A stretch of 64,000 nt of DNA from Lacimicrobium alkaliphilum (lineage in GTDB: Bacteria; Pseudomonadota; Gammaproteobacteria; Enterobacterales; Alteromonadaceae), in assembly GCF_002591895.1 (NCBI RefSeq), contig NZ_NISX01000001.1, forward strand, positions 1 to 64,000, read 5' to 3'. Of this stretch, positions 9,244-18,390 are shown piece after piece. Both the position numbers and the translations under genes were made by a program. The notes beneath the pieces were generated by a model. That model was not told the DNA's origin. It made no database searches and saw only the letters and a list, made by a program, of their open reading frames with translations. The stretch's first letter is position 1. The number at the start of each line of letters is the position of its first letter.

Positions 9244-9275
9244 AAATAAAAAAAGGGGCGTGAAAGCCCCTTTGC
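9244..9275 (-). terminator. Rho-independent terminator
   Basis: Read on the minus strand, an 8-bp stem (AAAGGGGC/GCCCCTTT) with a six-base loop is followed directly by a T-rich tract. It lies 17 bases past the stop of the lipoprotein gene at 9292 and should end its transcript. Confidence 0.85.
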
Positions 9276-9291
9276 TCTGCCATCAGTATTT

Positions 9292-9729
9292 TCAGGCTAG
9301 CGGATTTTCGCAAGTGGCATAAACGCTGAATCTTTTATTGTAAGTATAAAGATGTACTGACAGGGACAGACCACCTAACTCTTGCCACAACTGTTCATTG
9401 TCGGCTTTAGGGCAGACAGACTGGCGCAGGTAGTTGCGCTGATACTCTGGATCCATGTCGAGTTTGCCGGGGATCTGGATATAAGCATCTATTCCGCCTT
9501 TGACTGCAGTAGCCCCCTGATAATACCAGTCACCCATCATAAACGTGGTTTTAAATGATTGATTGACCCTTTTCAGGGCCAGTTCAGGAATGTTGTCTGA
9601 GGCAGGTGCCCGGGCAGCGATTTCAGCCACAGAGAAACCTTGCATGCAGGCTGTCAGGCCAATGGACATAAGAATGGCAGAAACCACCATTATCAGACTT
9701 TTTACCGGGTAAAATTGTTTTATGTTCAT
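9292..9729 (-). CDS. Putative lipoprotein of unknown function
   Basis: A 145-residue protein with a hydrophobic N-terminus (about residues 10-27) ending in the lipobox LTAC, so Cys28 is the probable lipidation site. The mature part is not recognised. It contains WYYQGATAVKGGIDAYIQIPGKLDM and two later cysteines (VCP and TCENPLA) that could pair. It stands alone, with its own terminator. It lies upstream of the PepSY-PhoPQ-like genes on the same strand but is separated from them by that terminator. The function is unknown. Confidence 0.75.
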   Translation of the reverse strand: MNIKQFYPVKSLIMVVSAILMSIGLTACMQGFSVAEIAARAPASDNIPELALKRVNQSFKTTFMMGDWYYQGATAVKGGIDAYIQIPGKLDMDPEYQRNYLRQSVCPKADNEQLWQELGGLSLSVHLYTYNKRFSVYATCENPLA

Positions 9730-9835
9730 TGGCCACCTCAGATATATTGCTTACATGAGAGATATCGGCGCAGAAAAAAAAAACTTGAGTAGAACTCATA
9801 TCCGCTAGAATGGTCTGAAAAATACGCGAAGGCTG

Positions 9836-10528
9836 TTGCGGCTATCTATGCATAAATTTTTGAGTTTTTTACTGATGGCGAAAGTGAAATTGCTGTCTCA
9901 TCTTTTTTACCGTGGCAGAGTTAACTGGCTTAGCAAAGAAAAAGAAGAAGCATTAAAGGATGTGCGGCTACTGGTATTTCTGAATCACACCAGTTTGTTT
10001 GAGCCCTTGTTTATCCGTTTTGCCCCCTGGCGATTTGTCTGCCAATTAGCCCATAAAGTGGTTGTTCCCGGTGCTGATATTACGCTTAAACGCCCAATGA
10101 CAGGCAGAATACTCAAAGTGCTGCTTCCCGGATGCATTCCTATTACCCGACAACAGGACGAATCATGGCAGCATTTTCTTTCTCATGTGCAAGAGGATGT
10201 CATCACGGCCATATTGCCGGAGGGCAGGATGAAACGCAGTAATGGCCTGGATAGTCAGGGTAACCCTATGAGTGTACGCGGTGGTGTGGCCGATATCTTA
10301 GTCCGGCTTAGAGAAGGCAAAATGTTGTTTGTTTATAGCGGCGGGTTACATCACGTTCAGGTTCCGGGGCAACGTTTCCCCAGGGTTTTTAAGACCCTGA
10401 GCGTAAATATGGAAATATTAGATATTGCAGACTATAAAGCCGCACTGGAACAACAAGGGGAGGGCAGTTTTAAGGCAAGGGTGGTTAAGGATATGAACCA
10501 CCGCCTGCAACACTGTGTGCCTGAGTAG
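9836..10528 (+). CDS. PlsC-type lysophospholipid acyltransferase family protein
   Basis: Probable membrane-associated glycerolipid acyltransferase of 230 residues. The family motif I is NHTSLFEP (about residues 50-57; His and the acidic residue form the catalytic pair) and motif III is LPEGRMKR (about 124-131). It is short and divergent relative to PlsC, so the acyl acceptor is uncertain. The frame opens with a TTG at 9836 or an ATG at 9848; AAGG at 9829-9832 is at poor spacing for either, so the start is uncertain by four codons. It is monocistronic and is followed by a palindromic repeat. Confidence 0.8.
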   Translation: MRLSMHKFLSFLLMAKVKLLSHLFYRGRVNWLSKEKEEALKDVRLLVFLNHTSLFEPLFIRFAPWRFVCQLAHKVVVPGADITLKRPMTGRILKVLLPGCIPITRQQDESWQHFLSHVQEDVITAILPEGRMKRSNGLDSQGNPMSVRGGVADILVRLREGKMLFVYSGGLHHVQVPGQRFPRVFKTLSVNMEILDIADYKAALEQQGEGSFKARVVKDMNHRLQHCVPE

Positions 10529-10602
10529 GTGAAGCGATCAGCTTTCAGTCGTCAGTCTTCAGTGATAAACCTGCTCGTTGATTTTAGTGTAATAAAGCAT
10601 GT

Positions 10603-10682
10603 AACCACAGAGACACGGAGGGCACAGAGAAGTAAAGGGGATTAAGACGTTCAATCCTCTGTGTTCTCCGCGCCTCTGTGGT
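10603..10682. repeat. Palindromic intergenic repeat, ACCACAGAG type
   Basis: An imperfect inverted repeat of about 80 bases. The left arm begins ACCACAGAGACACGGAGG and the right arm ends CCGCGCCTCTGTGGT. A related half-motif (CACCACGGAGGCACAGAG) occurs at 57895-57912. It lies between the acyltransferase (+) and sdaA (-) stops, where repeats of this kind usually sit, and could act as a shared 3' hairpin. Confidence 0.65.
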
Positions 10683-10696
10683 AAAAATTTCTTTAT

Positions 10697-12070
10697 TTAA
10701 CACTCGATAATATTCACTGCCAGACCACCACGGGCCGTTTCTTTGTATTTCGATTTCATATCGTTGCCGGTGTCCCACATGGTTTTAATCACCTTATCCA
10801 GTGACACTTTGTGCTCGCCGGAGCCGCGCAGAGCAAGACGGGCTGCATTGATGGCTTTAATTGCCCCCATAGCATTGCGCTCGATACAGGGCACCTGTAC
10901 CAGACCGCCGACGGGGTCACAGGTCAGACCCAGATTGTGTTCCATACCGATCTCGGCGGCATTTTCCACAGCATTCACACTGCCGCCCATAATCTCTGCT
11001 AACGCTCCTGCTGCCATGGAGCAGGCTACGCCCACTTCGCCCTGGCAGCCCACTTCAGCACCGGATATGGAGGCATTCTTTTTGTACAGAATACCGATGG
11101 CAGCGGCCGTTAGCAGAAAGCGCACCGCGGTGTCTTCATCCACGGGACGTACAAATTTATCGAAATAACACAGTACTGCAGGAATAATCCCCGCTGCGCC
11201 ATTAGTCGGCGCTGTTACCACTCTGCTACCCGCGGCATTTTCTTCATTTACGGCCAGGGCAAACAGGTTCACCCAGTCCATGGCCGCCATAGGGTCGGCA
11301 CTTTTCTCACTTTGTAGCTTACGGTACAGATCCGGCGCCCGGCGTCTGACCTTCAGCCCACCCGGCAGAATACCCTCGGTCTGTTTACCTTTTTCGATAC
11401 ATGCATCCATGACTTTCCAGATATGCCAGAGCTTGGCCCGGATATCTTTCTCCGGCTGAAAAACCTGCTCATTTTTAATCATCAAGGAGCTGACACGCAT
11501 GCCGCTTTCCTTACAATGCCCTAATAACTCCGATGCTGTCTCAAATGGATAGGGTACAGGCCTTTCTGAGTGTTTAAGTGCGGTAGCTTTTTCATCTTCA
11601 AAGTCTTCTTCTTTGATAATGAAGCCGCCACCGATGGAGTAGTAGGTCTGACTGAACAACACCTCGTCACCTTGCCTGGCATAAAAGCTCAAACCATTGG
11701 AATGTAGCTTCAGGGTCTTGCGGCGATGAAAAACAATGGCACCCTCACGGGGGAATTTTATTAGTTTCTCTCCGCCCAGATTTAGTTTCTGGCTTTGCTC
11801 TATGTCACTGAGCATTTGCTCAACCTGGTCTACATCTACGGTTTCCGGATCGTGGCCAAGCAGCCCAAGAATTACGGCTTTACCGGTACCATGGCCTTTA
11901 CCGGTTTGCCCGAGTGACCCGCATAGCTCCACCTTAACCCTGTCTGTCTGTCCGAACAGATCCCGGGTTTTGAGTTCCTGAATAAAGGCTTTGGCAGCAC
12001 GCATCGGGCCCACCGTATGTGAGCTGGACGGGCCGATGCCGATGCTGAACATGTCGAATACACTGATCAT
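10697..12070 (-). CDS. sdaA: L-serine dehydratase, single-chain [4Fe-4S] type
   Basis: Cytoplasmic iron-sulfur enzyme that deaminates L-serine to pyruvate and ammonia. The 457 residues contain the N-terminal beta domain ([26 protein letters not shown]) fused to the alpha domain. The cluster cysteines are in [15 protein letters not shown] and [16 protein letters not shown]. The length and fusion match the SdaA/SdaB/TdcG class. The neighbours nudL and pabB on the same strand reproduce the Escherichia pabB-nudL-sdaA order, though about 190 bases including a repeat separate sdaA from nudL. Confidence 0.96.
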   Translation of the reverse strand: MISVFDMFSIGIGPSSSHTVGPMRAAKAFIQELKTRDLFGQTDRVKVELCGSLGQTGKGHGTGKAVILGLLGHDPETVDVDQVEQMLSDIEQSQKLNLGGEKLIKFPREGAIVFHRRKTLKLHSNGLSFYARQGDEVLFSQTYYSIGGGFIIKEEDFEDEKATALKHSERPVPYPFETASELLGHCKESGMRVSSLMIKNEQVFQPEKDIRAKLWHIWKVMDACIEKGKQTEGILPGGLKVRRRAPDLYRKLQSEKSADPMAAMDWVNLFALAVNEENAAGSRVVTAPTNGAAGIIPAVLCYFDKFVRPVDEDTAVRFLLTAAAIGILYKKNASISGAEVGCQGEVGVACSMAAGALAEIMGGSVNAVENAAEIGMEHNLGLTCDPVGGLVQVPCIERNAMGAIKAINAARLALRGSGEHKVSLDKVIKTMWDTGNDMKSKYKETARGGLAVNIIEC

Positions 12071-12200
12071 AGGGTTCTCTTAATGTTTTTCTATAACTTA
12101 TAGGATGGCGAATTGTGCAGTAACTGACAAACAGACAAAAGTAATCGTACAGATTAGATTAGTTAATGGAGTGTAAAGAAATGTGTGATCTGTGTTGGTT

Positions 12201-12269
12201 AGGGGTGAGGTGTCAGGAGTGAGGACGATCCGCCCCCTCACTCTTCTCACCTCACTCCTCACTCACCCA
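12201..12269. repeat. GTGAGG/CCTCAC inverted repeat
   Basis: A region of short GTGAGG-type units on one side (12205-12224) and CCTCAC/ACTCACC units on the other (12237-12269). Together they form an extended imperfect hairpin that runs into the last codons of nudL. This is seen directly; its role is unknown, possibly an RNA hairpin in the nudL-sdaA spacer. Confidence 0.5.
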
Positions 12270-12831
12270 GATGATTAGAAAGATTACGCACAAAAGCGGC
12301 TGTAGCGCCCCATATATGTTGTTGCTGCCAGTGTATAAAGTAGATTGGATGCTGGCCATCTTTGCGTCTTGCATAGTGAACCAGGTGATTTTTTTTGTTC
12401 ATCAGATAACTCAGGGGCACCTCAAAGATGGATGCTACTTCATTATGATCCCGTTTCAGGTCAAGTGGGGGGTCGATAATACCAATATATGGGGTGACCT
12501 CGAAGCCACTTATCGTGCGATAACGCCCCAGCTGGCCGATGATTTCCACCTGATCATGGCTGATTCCAATTTCTTCTTCGGTCTCTCTTAAGGCTGCCTT
12601 TAAAAGGCTATCATCATGAATTTCCATACGTCCGCCGGGAAAACTGACCTGTCCGCCGTGATGGCGTAAGTGACTGGCCCTGCGGGTAAATAGCATTGTC
12701 ATTGGCTCTCTGTTGATCAACGGCATCAGTACCGCAGCGGGGTAGCCGGGTTTGCTGAGCGGGTAATCCGGCTCGTAGCTAACCTGTCTGACATTATAAA
12801 ACTGACGTAAAAACTGTGTTTTGTTCATCAC
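12259..12831 (-). CDS. nudL: CoA pyrophosphatase (Nudix hydrolase NudL)
   Basis: Nudix enzyme of 190 residues predicted to cleave CoA and related nucleotides to 3',5'-ADP and phosphopantetheine. The Nudix box is intact (starting GGRMEIHDDSLLKAALRETE and continuing EEIGI), preceded by the CoA-type motif LRHHGGQVSFPGG. The length is as expected for the YeaB/NudL group. It lies nine bases downstream of pabB on the same strand, so it is probably co-transcribed. Its stop codon sits inside a GTGAGG repeat. Confidence 0.92.
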   Translation of the reverse strand: MMNKTQFLRQFYNVRQVSYEPDYPLSKPGYPAAVLMPLINREPMTMLFTRRASHLRHHGGQVSFPGGRMEIHDDSLLKAALRETEEEIGISHDQVEIIGQLGRYRTISGFEVTPYIGIIDPPLDLKRDHNEVASIFEVPLSYLMNKKNHLVHYARRKDGQHPIYFIHWQQQHIWGATAAFVRNLSNHLGE

Positions 12832-12840
12832 CTGATGAGT

Positions 12841-14229
12841 CTATTTTTTTCCTGAATAGTCGGGTTTCTCACCCGATAAAACCGGTAAAATTTTATTCAC
12901 TTTATGCAAGGTTTCCTGATATTCCATTTCTGGATCTGAGTCCAGCACAATGCCTCCTCCGGCCCAACAGTAGAGTTGCTGATTTTCACACAACAGGGTA
13001 CGGATACAGATACTGGTATCCATACGACCATCGGCTGACAGATACCCAATGCTACCACAGTAAACACTGCGTCGGTGGGGCTCAAGCTCTTCGATAATTT
13101 CCATGGCGCGAATCTTCGGGGCACCGGTTATCGAACCACCAGGAAAGGCTCCCCGAAGCAAATCCAGAGGGCTTGAATCCTCTTTAAGACGTCCTTCCAC
13201 TGTCGATACCAGATGGTGAACTGCAGGAAAACTCTCTATGGCAAAAAGTTGAGGAACCTTCACCGACCCACTTTGACAATGCTTGCTCATATCGTTGCGC
13301 AGCAGGTCGACGATCATCAGGTTTTCAGCGCGGTCTTTGTCTGAACCTGCCAGTGCTTTTGCCAGGGCCTGGTCTTCGCTCTTATCAAGGCTGCGTGGCC
13401 GGGTACCTTTAATCGGCTTGGTTTGCACTTCTTTATCCTGAACCGACAACAACCGTTCCGGTGAAATGCTCATTACGCAGCTGTTTTCTAACCGGATAAA
13501 GGCAGAGAAGGGCGCCTGATTGGCCTCCCGTAGTTTCTGATAGGCCTGCCATTCATCACCTTTGTAAGCCGCTGTAAAACGCTGCGCCAGATTAACCTGA
13601 TAACAATCACCGGCAAGCAGGTATTTATGAATGCGCGACAGTTTCTGTTGGTATTCGTCTTGAGTCATGTTCGACTGCCAGGAAGACGTCAGACGAAAAT
13701 CCATGGTTTGGGCCGCCGCTTTACTTGCCAACTGATTCAGCTTATCGGGATCCGGAGCCGGATAGTCAGGATGGCTGAGCAACCAGCTTTCACCTGTCTT
13801 GCATGATTTGGCCACAGCCCAGCTGTAGATCCCCACGGCCATATCCGGCGCATCAATATCTGCTTTGGCTGTTACCGGTAAGGACTCAAAACGCCGGCCT
13901 AAATCATAGGCAAAATACCCGGCGGCACCGCAACTAAAGGGAAAGTCGCTAACAGTGGCCTGCTCCGGCTGTGGAAAATATTCCGCGATAAGTTGCTCAA
14001 TCAATTGCAGTGGATCGTTTTCACTGCTGGTAAATTGACCATTGCGATGCACTTCGCTGGTGTCACCTTTGGTGACTACCCAGGCCAGGGGCTCGGCCAG
14101 CATCAGGTCAAACTCACCGTTGACGTGTGTGGTGCCGGCAGAGTCCAGCAGCATGGCCCAGGGCTGGTCACTGTAGTGACTGAAAAGCCGGGGCAGATCC
14201 AGCTGTGGATTAAGGGGAGTTTTATTCAC
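12841..14229 (-). CDS. pabB: Aminodeoxychorismate synthase component I
   Basis: Converts chorismate and ammonia to 4-amino-4-deoxychorismate for folate synthesis. The C-terminal chorismate-binding domain is clear: PIKGTRPRS with the PabB-type active-site Lys, GAFPGGSITGAPKIRAME, and AGGGIVLDSDPEMEYQET. An N-terminal domain precedes it. PabB rather than TrpE is supported by PIKGT and by the complete trp operon elsewhere in the window. The frame is open to 14325, but a GTG at 14229 with AGGT seven bases upstream gives a normal length (462 residues) and leaves room for the promoter of the divergent fumarase gene. Confidence 0.93.
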   Translation of the reverse strand: MNKTPLNPQLDLPRLFSHYSDQPWAMLLDSAGTTHVNGEFDLMLAEPLAWVVTKGDTSEVHRNGQFTSSENDPLQLIEQLIAEYFPQPEQATVSDFPFSCGAAGYFAYDLGRRFESLPVTAKADIDAPDMAVGIYSWAVAKSCKTGESWLLSHPDYPAPDPDKLNQLASKAAAQTMDFRLTSSWQSNMTQDEYQQKLSRIHKYLLAGDCYQVNLAQRFTAAYKGDEWQAYQKLREANQAPFSAFIRLENSCVMSISPERLLSVQDKEVQTKPIKGTRPRSLDKSEDQALAKALAGSDKDRAENLMIVDLLRNDMSKHCQSGSVKVPQLFAIESFPAVHHLVSTVEGRLKEDSSPLDLLRGAFPGGSITGAPKIRAMEIIEELEPHRRSVYCGSIGYLSADGRMDTSICIRTLLCENQQLYCWAGGGIVLDSDPEMEYQETLHKVNKILPVLSGEKPDYSGKK

Positions 14230-14352
14230 GTTACTACCTGAAAATGACAATGAAGCGTGGGTCAGAGCGTTTCTGAACCTGCATACTTTGATGTATGATA
14301 CGCCAACCAAATATACACACAACAAAGACCAGTCAATTCAACGAGGCAGAGC

Positions 14353-15882
14353 ATGACACAGATCCGTCAGCAGGATTTTATCGACAGCATCGAAGATGCA
14401 TTGCAGTTTATCTCCTATTATCACCCTCTTGATTATGTCAAAGCCGTCGAACAGGCTTATGAAAAAGAGCAGAGCCAGGCCGCCAAAGATGCCATGGCAC
14501 AGATTCTGATTAATTCGCGTATGTCAGCCGAGGGCAAAAGGCCTTTGTGTCAGGACACCGGCATTGTTACCTGTTTTGTGAAAATAGGTATGCAGGTCAG
14601 CTGGGATAAAACCGATATGACGGTACAGCAAATGGTGGATGAGGGCACCCGCAGGGCATATCTGAACCCCGATAATCCTTTGCGCGCCTCAATTGTAGCC
14701 GACCCTGCCGGTGCCCGGAAAAACACCAAAGATAATACCCCGGCGGTGGTGCATATCGATATGGTACCCGGCGATAAAATTGAAGTGATGATCGCCGCCA
14801 AGGGCGGCGGCAGTGAAAACAAATCCAAGATGGTAATGCTCAACCCCTCTGATGATATCGCCGAGTGGGTGGTAAAAACCCTGCCTACCATGGGTGCGGG
14901 TTGGTGCCCGCCGGGCATGCTGGGTATCGGCATAGGTGGTACTGCAGAAAAAGCCGCAGTACTGGCCAAAGAAAGCCTGATGGATCCGGTGGATATTCAG
15001 GAACTGATGGCACGTGGGGCCGAGACCACAGAAGAAAAATTACGCCTGGATATTTTTAAGAAGGTTAACGATCTGGGTATTGGTGCCCAGGGCTTAGGCG
15101 GGCTCACTACTGTGGTAGATGTGAAAATCAAATCCCTGCCCACCCATGCCGCTTCCAAGCCGGTAGCCATGATCCCCAATTGTGCGGCTACCCGCCATGC
15201 CCATTTTACTCTTGATGGCAGTGGCCCGTCTGAACTCAAAGCACCTAAGCTGGAAGACTGGCCCAAAGTAACCTGGGAAGTGGGCGAGAATACACGCAGA
15301 GTAAATCTGGATACGGTCACTAAAGAAGATATTCTCGACTGGAAAGTGGGTGAAACCGTGTTGTTGTCAGGCAAGATGCTCACTGGCCGTGATGCGGCCC
15401 ATAAACGCATTCAGACCATGCTGGATAATGGCGAAGGTTTGCCTGAAGGTGTGGATCTGACTAATCGCTTTATCTATTACGTGGGCCCTGTTGATGCGGT
15501 AGGCGATGAAGTGGTTGGCCCGGCTGGCCCGACTACTGCCACAAGGATGGATAAATTTACCGATATGATGCTGGAAAAAACCGGTCTTATCGGCATGATC
15601 GGTAAAGCCGAGCGGGGCCCGGCTACAGTTGACAGCATTGCTAAGCACAAGGCCGTGTACCTGATGGCAGTGGGGGGGGCGGCGTATCTGGTTTCCAAGG
15701 CAATCAAGAAGTCCCGTGTTGTAGCTTTTGAAGAGCTGGGTATGGAAGCGATTTACGAATTTGAAGTGGAAGATATGCCGGTTACCGTAGCCGTAGACAG
15801 TACTGGTGCCAATGCTCACCAGACCGGCCCGGCCATCTGGAAAGCGAAAATTGAAGAGCTGGAAGCTGAGTTAAGCCGCTAA
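14353..15882 (+). CDS. fumA: Fumarate hydratase class I ([4Fe-4S])
   Basis: TCA-cycle enzyme interconverting fumarate and malate. The 509 residues span the fumarase alpha domain (about 1-285) and beta domain (about 300-500). Visible motifs include RPLCQDTGIVTCFVKIG, AAKGGGSENKSKM, GAGWCPPGMLGIGIGG, NCAATRHAHFTLDGSGPSEL, KMLTGRDAAHKR and YYVGPVDAVGDEVVGPAGPTTATRMD. The cysteines needed for the cluster are present. It is preceded by about 120 bases shared with the divergent pabB and followed after eight bases by rmuC. Confidence 0.96.
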   Translation: MTQIRQQDFIDSIEDALQFISYYHPLDYVKAVEQAYEKEQSQAAKDAMAQILINSRMSAEGKRPLCQDTGIVTCFVKIGMQVSWDKTDMTVQQMVDEGTRRAYLNPDNPLRASIVADPAGARKNTKDNTPAVVHIDMVPGDKIEVMIAAKGGGSENKSKMVMLNPSDDIAEWVVKTLPTMGAGWCPPGMLGIGIGGTAEKAAVLAKESLMDPVDIQELMARGAETTEEKLRLDIFKKVNDLGIGAQGLGGLTTVVDVKIKSLPTHAASKPVAMIPNCAATRHAHFTLDGSGPSELKAPKLEDWPKVTWEVGENTRRVNLDTVTKEDILDWKVGETVLLSGKMLTGRDAAHKRIQTMLDNGEGLPEGVDLTNRFIYYVGPVDAVGDEVVGPAGPTTATRMDKFTDMMLEKTGLIGMIGKAERGPATVDSIAKHKAVYLMAVGGAAYLVSKAIKKSRVVAFEELGMEAIYEFEVEDMPVTVAVDSTGANAHQTGPAIWKAKIEELEAELSR

Positions 15883-15890
15883 GGATGCTG

Positions 15891-17360
15891 ATGAACTCTG
15901 AACTGGAATTATTACACCTGGCACTGGCTGCAGGCGGCCTGGCTGTTGGCGGGCTGGCCAGTGCCTGGATTGTGAGCAGTAGAGCGCAGGCTAAAACACA
16001 GGCATTACAGACCGAACTGGACAGGCTGAATCAGCAACATCAGCAGGATCAACATAGCCTGCACCAGGCTTACGACAGTATCAATGAGGTGAAACAGAGG
16101 CTGGATGATACCCATCAGCAGCAACTGCAATTGCAAAATGAACTGGGCCAGTACCGCCAGCAGGCACAGCGTATTCCAGAGTTAGAGCAGCACTCCCGCC
16201 AGTGGCAGGATAAGTGGCAACAGGCCAGTGATGAGCTGGGCAGGCTGCGCACTGAACTGGAATCGCAAAGGGCCCGTTTTGAACAGGAGCAGAAGGCCGC
16301 AGAAGACAAACTGCAACTGCTAAAAGATGCCGAGCAAAGCCTGAAACAGCAGTTCGAGAATCTGGCCAATAAAATTTTTCAGCAAAAGACAGAAAATTTC
16401 ACCAGCGCCAGCAAGCAAAGTCTGGACAGTCTGCTTACACCCTTAAAAGACCAGATTGAAGGCTTTAAAAAGCAGGTGACGGATCAGTATGTGAAAGAAG
16501 GCCAGGAACGTGCCTCGCTGAAAACCGAGATCTTAAGCCTTAAGCAACTGAATATTCAGATCACCGAGGAAGCCGCCGCCCTGACCAAAGCCCTTAAAGG
16601 CGACAACAAGCAGCAGGGCAACTGGGGTGAGGTGGTGCTGGAGCGCATCCTGAGTGAATCGGGGCTGCGAGAAGGTCACGAATATGACACTCAGGGCCAG
16701 TACAAAGATGAGCAGGGTAAGGCCTATAAGCCCGATGTGATTGTGCACCTGCCCGGTGACAAGGACGTGATTATCGATGCCAAGATGTCACTGGCGGCCT
16801 ACGAGCGTTATTTTAATGAGCAGGATGATGAGGCCCGCGCCCGCCATTTAAACGAGCATATCAGTTCGCTGCGCAATCATATCAAAGGGCTGGGTAATAA
16901 GGATTATCAGAACCTGCGGGGGGTGAAAACCCTCGATTATGTGCTGATGTTTGTGCCAGTGGAAGCGGCATTTTTGCTGGCCATTGATAATGCCCCGGAC
17001 CTTATCAAGCTGGCACTGGACAATAATATTATGCTGGTCAGCCCCACAAACCTGCTAGTGGCGCTGCGTACTATCAATAATATCTGGCAATACGAGTATC
17101 AGAATCAGAACGCCAAAGTGATAGCTGACAAAGCGGCGCGCCTGTACGACAAATTTGTCGGCTTTGTGGAAGATCTCGAAGGCCTGGGCAACAGCCTGCA
17201 AACGGTACAAAAGAAGTATGATGGCGCGATGAATAAACTAAGCGAAGGGCGCGGTAATCTGGTACGCCGGGTGGAAGAGTTTAAGAGTCTTGGCGTGCAA
17301 AGCAGCAAAAAACTCAGTGCTAAGATGCTGGAGAGCCAGTCACCAGAAGAGGAAGACTGA
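15891..17360 (+). CDS. rmuC: DNA recombination protein RmuC
   Basis: RmuC family protein of about 489 residues. It has an N-terminal membrane anchor (about 8-28), a long Gln/Glu/Leu-rich coiled coil (about 30-190), and the conserved nuclease-like RmuC domain (about 200-430) with NWGEVVLERILSESGLREG, VIIDAKMSLAAYERY and MFVPVEAAFLLA. RmuC limits recombination at inverted repeats. The ATG at 15891 is preferred over 15885 because AAGG is then six bases away. It is probably transcribed with fumA. Confidence 0.93.
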   Translation: MNSELELLHLALAAGGLAVGGLASAWIVSSRAQAKTQALQTELDRLNQQHQQDQHSLHQAYDSINEVKQRLDDTHQQQLQLQNELGQYRQQAQRIPELEQHSRQWQDKWQQASDELGRLRTELESQRARFEQEQKAAEDKLQLLKDAEQSLKQQFENLANKIFQQKTENFTSASKQSLDSLLTPLKDQIEGFKKQVTDQYVKEGQERASLKTEILSLKQLNIQITEEAAALTKALKGDNKQQGNWGEVVLERILSESGLREGHEYDTQGQYKDEQGKAYKPDVIVHLPGDKDVIIDAKMSLAAYERYFNEQDDEARARHLNEHISSLRNHIKGLGNKDYQNLRGVKTLDYVLMFVPVEAAFLLAIDNAPDLIKLALDNNIMLVSPTNLLVALRTINNIWQYEYQNQNAKVIADKAARLYDKFVGFVEDLEGLGNSLQTVQKKYDGAMNKLSEGRGNLVRRVEEFKSLGVQSSKKLSAKMLESQSPEEED

Positions 17361-17396
17361 CTGGTATCGGCGGGAGATTTCGGCTATGCCTGAGAT

Positions 17397-17795
17397 ATGA
17401 ACTCACAACAGCTATATCTTCTTGGCGCAGATTTATTGCTTGGCCTGCATCTGGCCTTTGTGCTTTTTGTGGTAGGGGGCCTGTTACTGATTTTTATCGG
17501 CAAGTGGCGGGGCTGGGACTGGGTCAGAAACCGGCGCTTTCGCTTTGCTCATCTTCTGGCCATTGGCTTTGTGGTGGTGCAGGCCTGGCTTGGCAGAATC
17601 TGCCCGCTGACCCAGTGGGAGATGATGCTGCGCGAACAGGCCGGGCAGGTCACTTACAGCGGTGCTTTTATTGCCCACTGGATGTCGGAGTTTTTGTATT
17701 ATCAGGCCCCGGCCTGGGTGTTTGTACTTATCTACTCCCTTTTTGGTCTGTTGGTATTACTGAGTTGGTACCTGGTGCGACCCAAAAAACCATAG
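17397..17795 (+). CDS. DUF2784 family membrane protein
   Basis: A 132-residue integral membrane protein with about four helices (12-35, 45-65, 80-100, 108-127). It has the DUF2784 hallmarks: LLLGLHLAFVLFVVGG, a tryptophan-rich KWRGWDWVRNRRFRFAHLLA, and ICPLTQWEMMLREQAGQ. The function is unknown. It lies 36 bases downstream of rmuC and 63 bases before the CBS gene, all on the plus strand. Confidence 0.85.
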   Translation: MNSQQLYLLGADLLLGLHLAFVLFVVGGLLLIFIGKWRGWDWVRNRRFRFAHLLAIGFVVVQAWLGRICPLTQWEMMLREQAGQVTYSGAFIAHWMSEFLYYQAPAWVFVLIYSLFGLLVLLSWYLVRPKKP

Positions 17796-17858
17796 CCTGC
17801 CTGTAACCACTTGATTATAGTGGTGGTTGTTTTGTACCAACTGCATGTGGGAAGGGGT

Positions 17859-18341
17859 ATGAAAGTCAGCAAAATTATGACCACTAATGTGGTAACAGTT
17901 GGTCTGGATGATAACCTTGGCAAGGTCTACCAGATTTTTGAAAAACACCGTTTCCATCATGTATTGGTGGTTAGCGGCAAAACTCTGCTTGGCATTATTT
18001 CTGATCGCGATCTGCTTAAACACTTAAGCCCGAGAATCGGCACCCCCATGGCCAATCAGCATGATCAGGCCGCCTTTAGGCGCAAAGTCTCCCAGATTAT
18101 GAGCCGGGAGCTTATCGTGATCCTGGAGAATGAATCGGTGCTTCAGGCAGTACGTTTGTTTAACCGCCACCGTATTTCCTGCCTGCCGGTGGTCAATGCA
18201 GAGCGTCAGTGGGTGGGGATCTTAAGCTGGCGGGATGTGTTTCGTCAGATCGAAAAAGTAAAAGGTTCACCAACCCTGTTGATACCTGAAAAGCCAGCTA
18301 AACAGCAGGAAGTGCAACTGGCCGACCCGGATAAGATCTGA
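17859..18341 (+). CDS. CBS-domain protein
   Basis: Cytoplasmic protein of about 160 residues with two CBS motifs: one at about 1-60 (MKVSKIMTTNVVTVGLDDNL, then HHVLVVSGKTLLGIISDRDLLKHL), and one at about 77-135 (VSQIMSRELIVILENESVLQAVRLF, then ISCLPVVNAERQWVGILSWRDVF). CBS pairs bind adenine nucleotides and regulate partner proteins; no partner is evident. The frame is open to 17811, but the ATG at 17859 directly follows a GGGAAGGGG ribosome binding site and starts the domain correctly. Confidence 0.88.
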   Translation: MKVSKIMTTNVVTVGLDDNLGKVYQIFEKHRFHHVLVVSGKTLLGIISDRDLLKHLSPRIGTPMANQHDQAAFRRKVSQIMSRELIVILENESVLQAVRLFNRHRISCLPVVNAERQWVGILSWRDVFRQIEKVKGSPTLLIPEKPAKQQEVQLADPDKI

Positions 18342-18360
18342 AGCATGGGCCGATGCCAAT

Positions 18361-18390
18361 GCTGGCGCCCTTTGCCAGCCCTTCGTTTTT
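18361..18390 (+). terminator. Possible terminator after the CBS gene
   Basis: GCTGGC (18361-18366) pairs with GCCAGC (18374-18379) around a seven-base loop. A TTTTT run begins six bases after the stem. The gap between stem and T-run makes it weak. It lies between convergent genes. Confidence 0.4.
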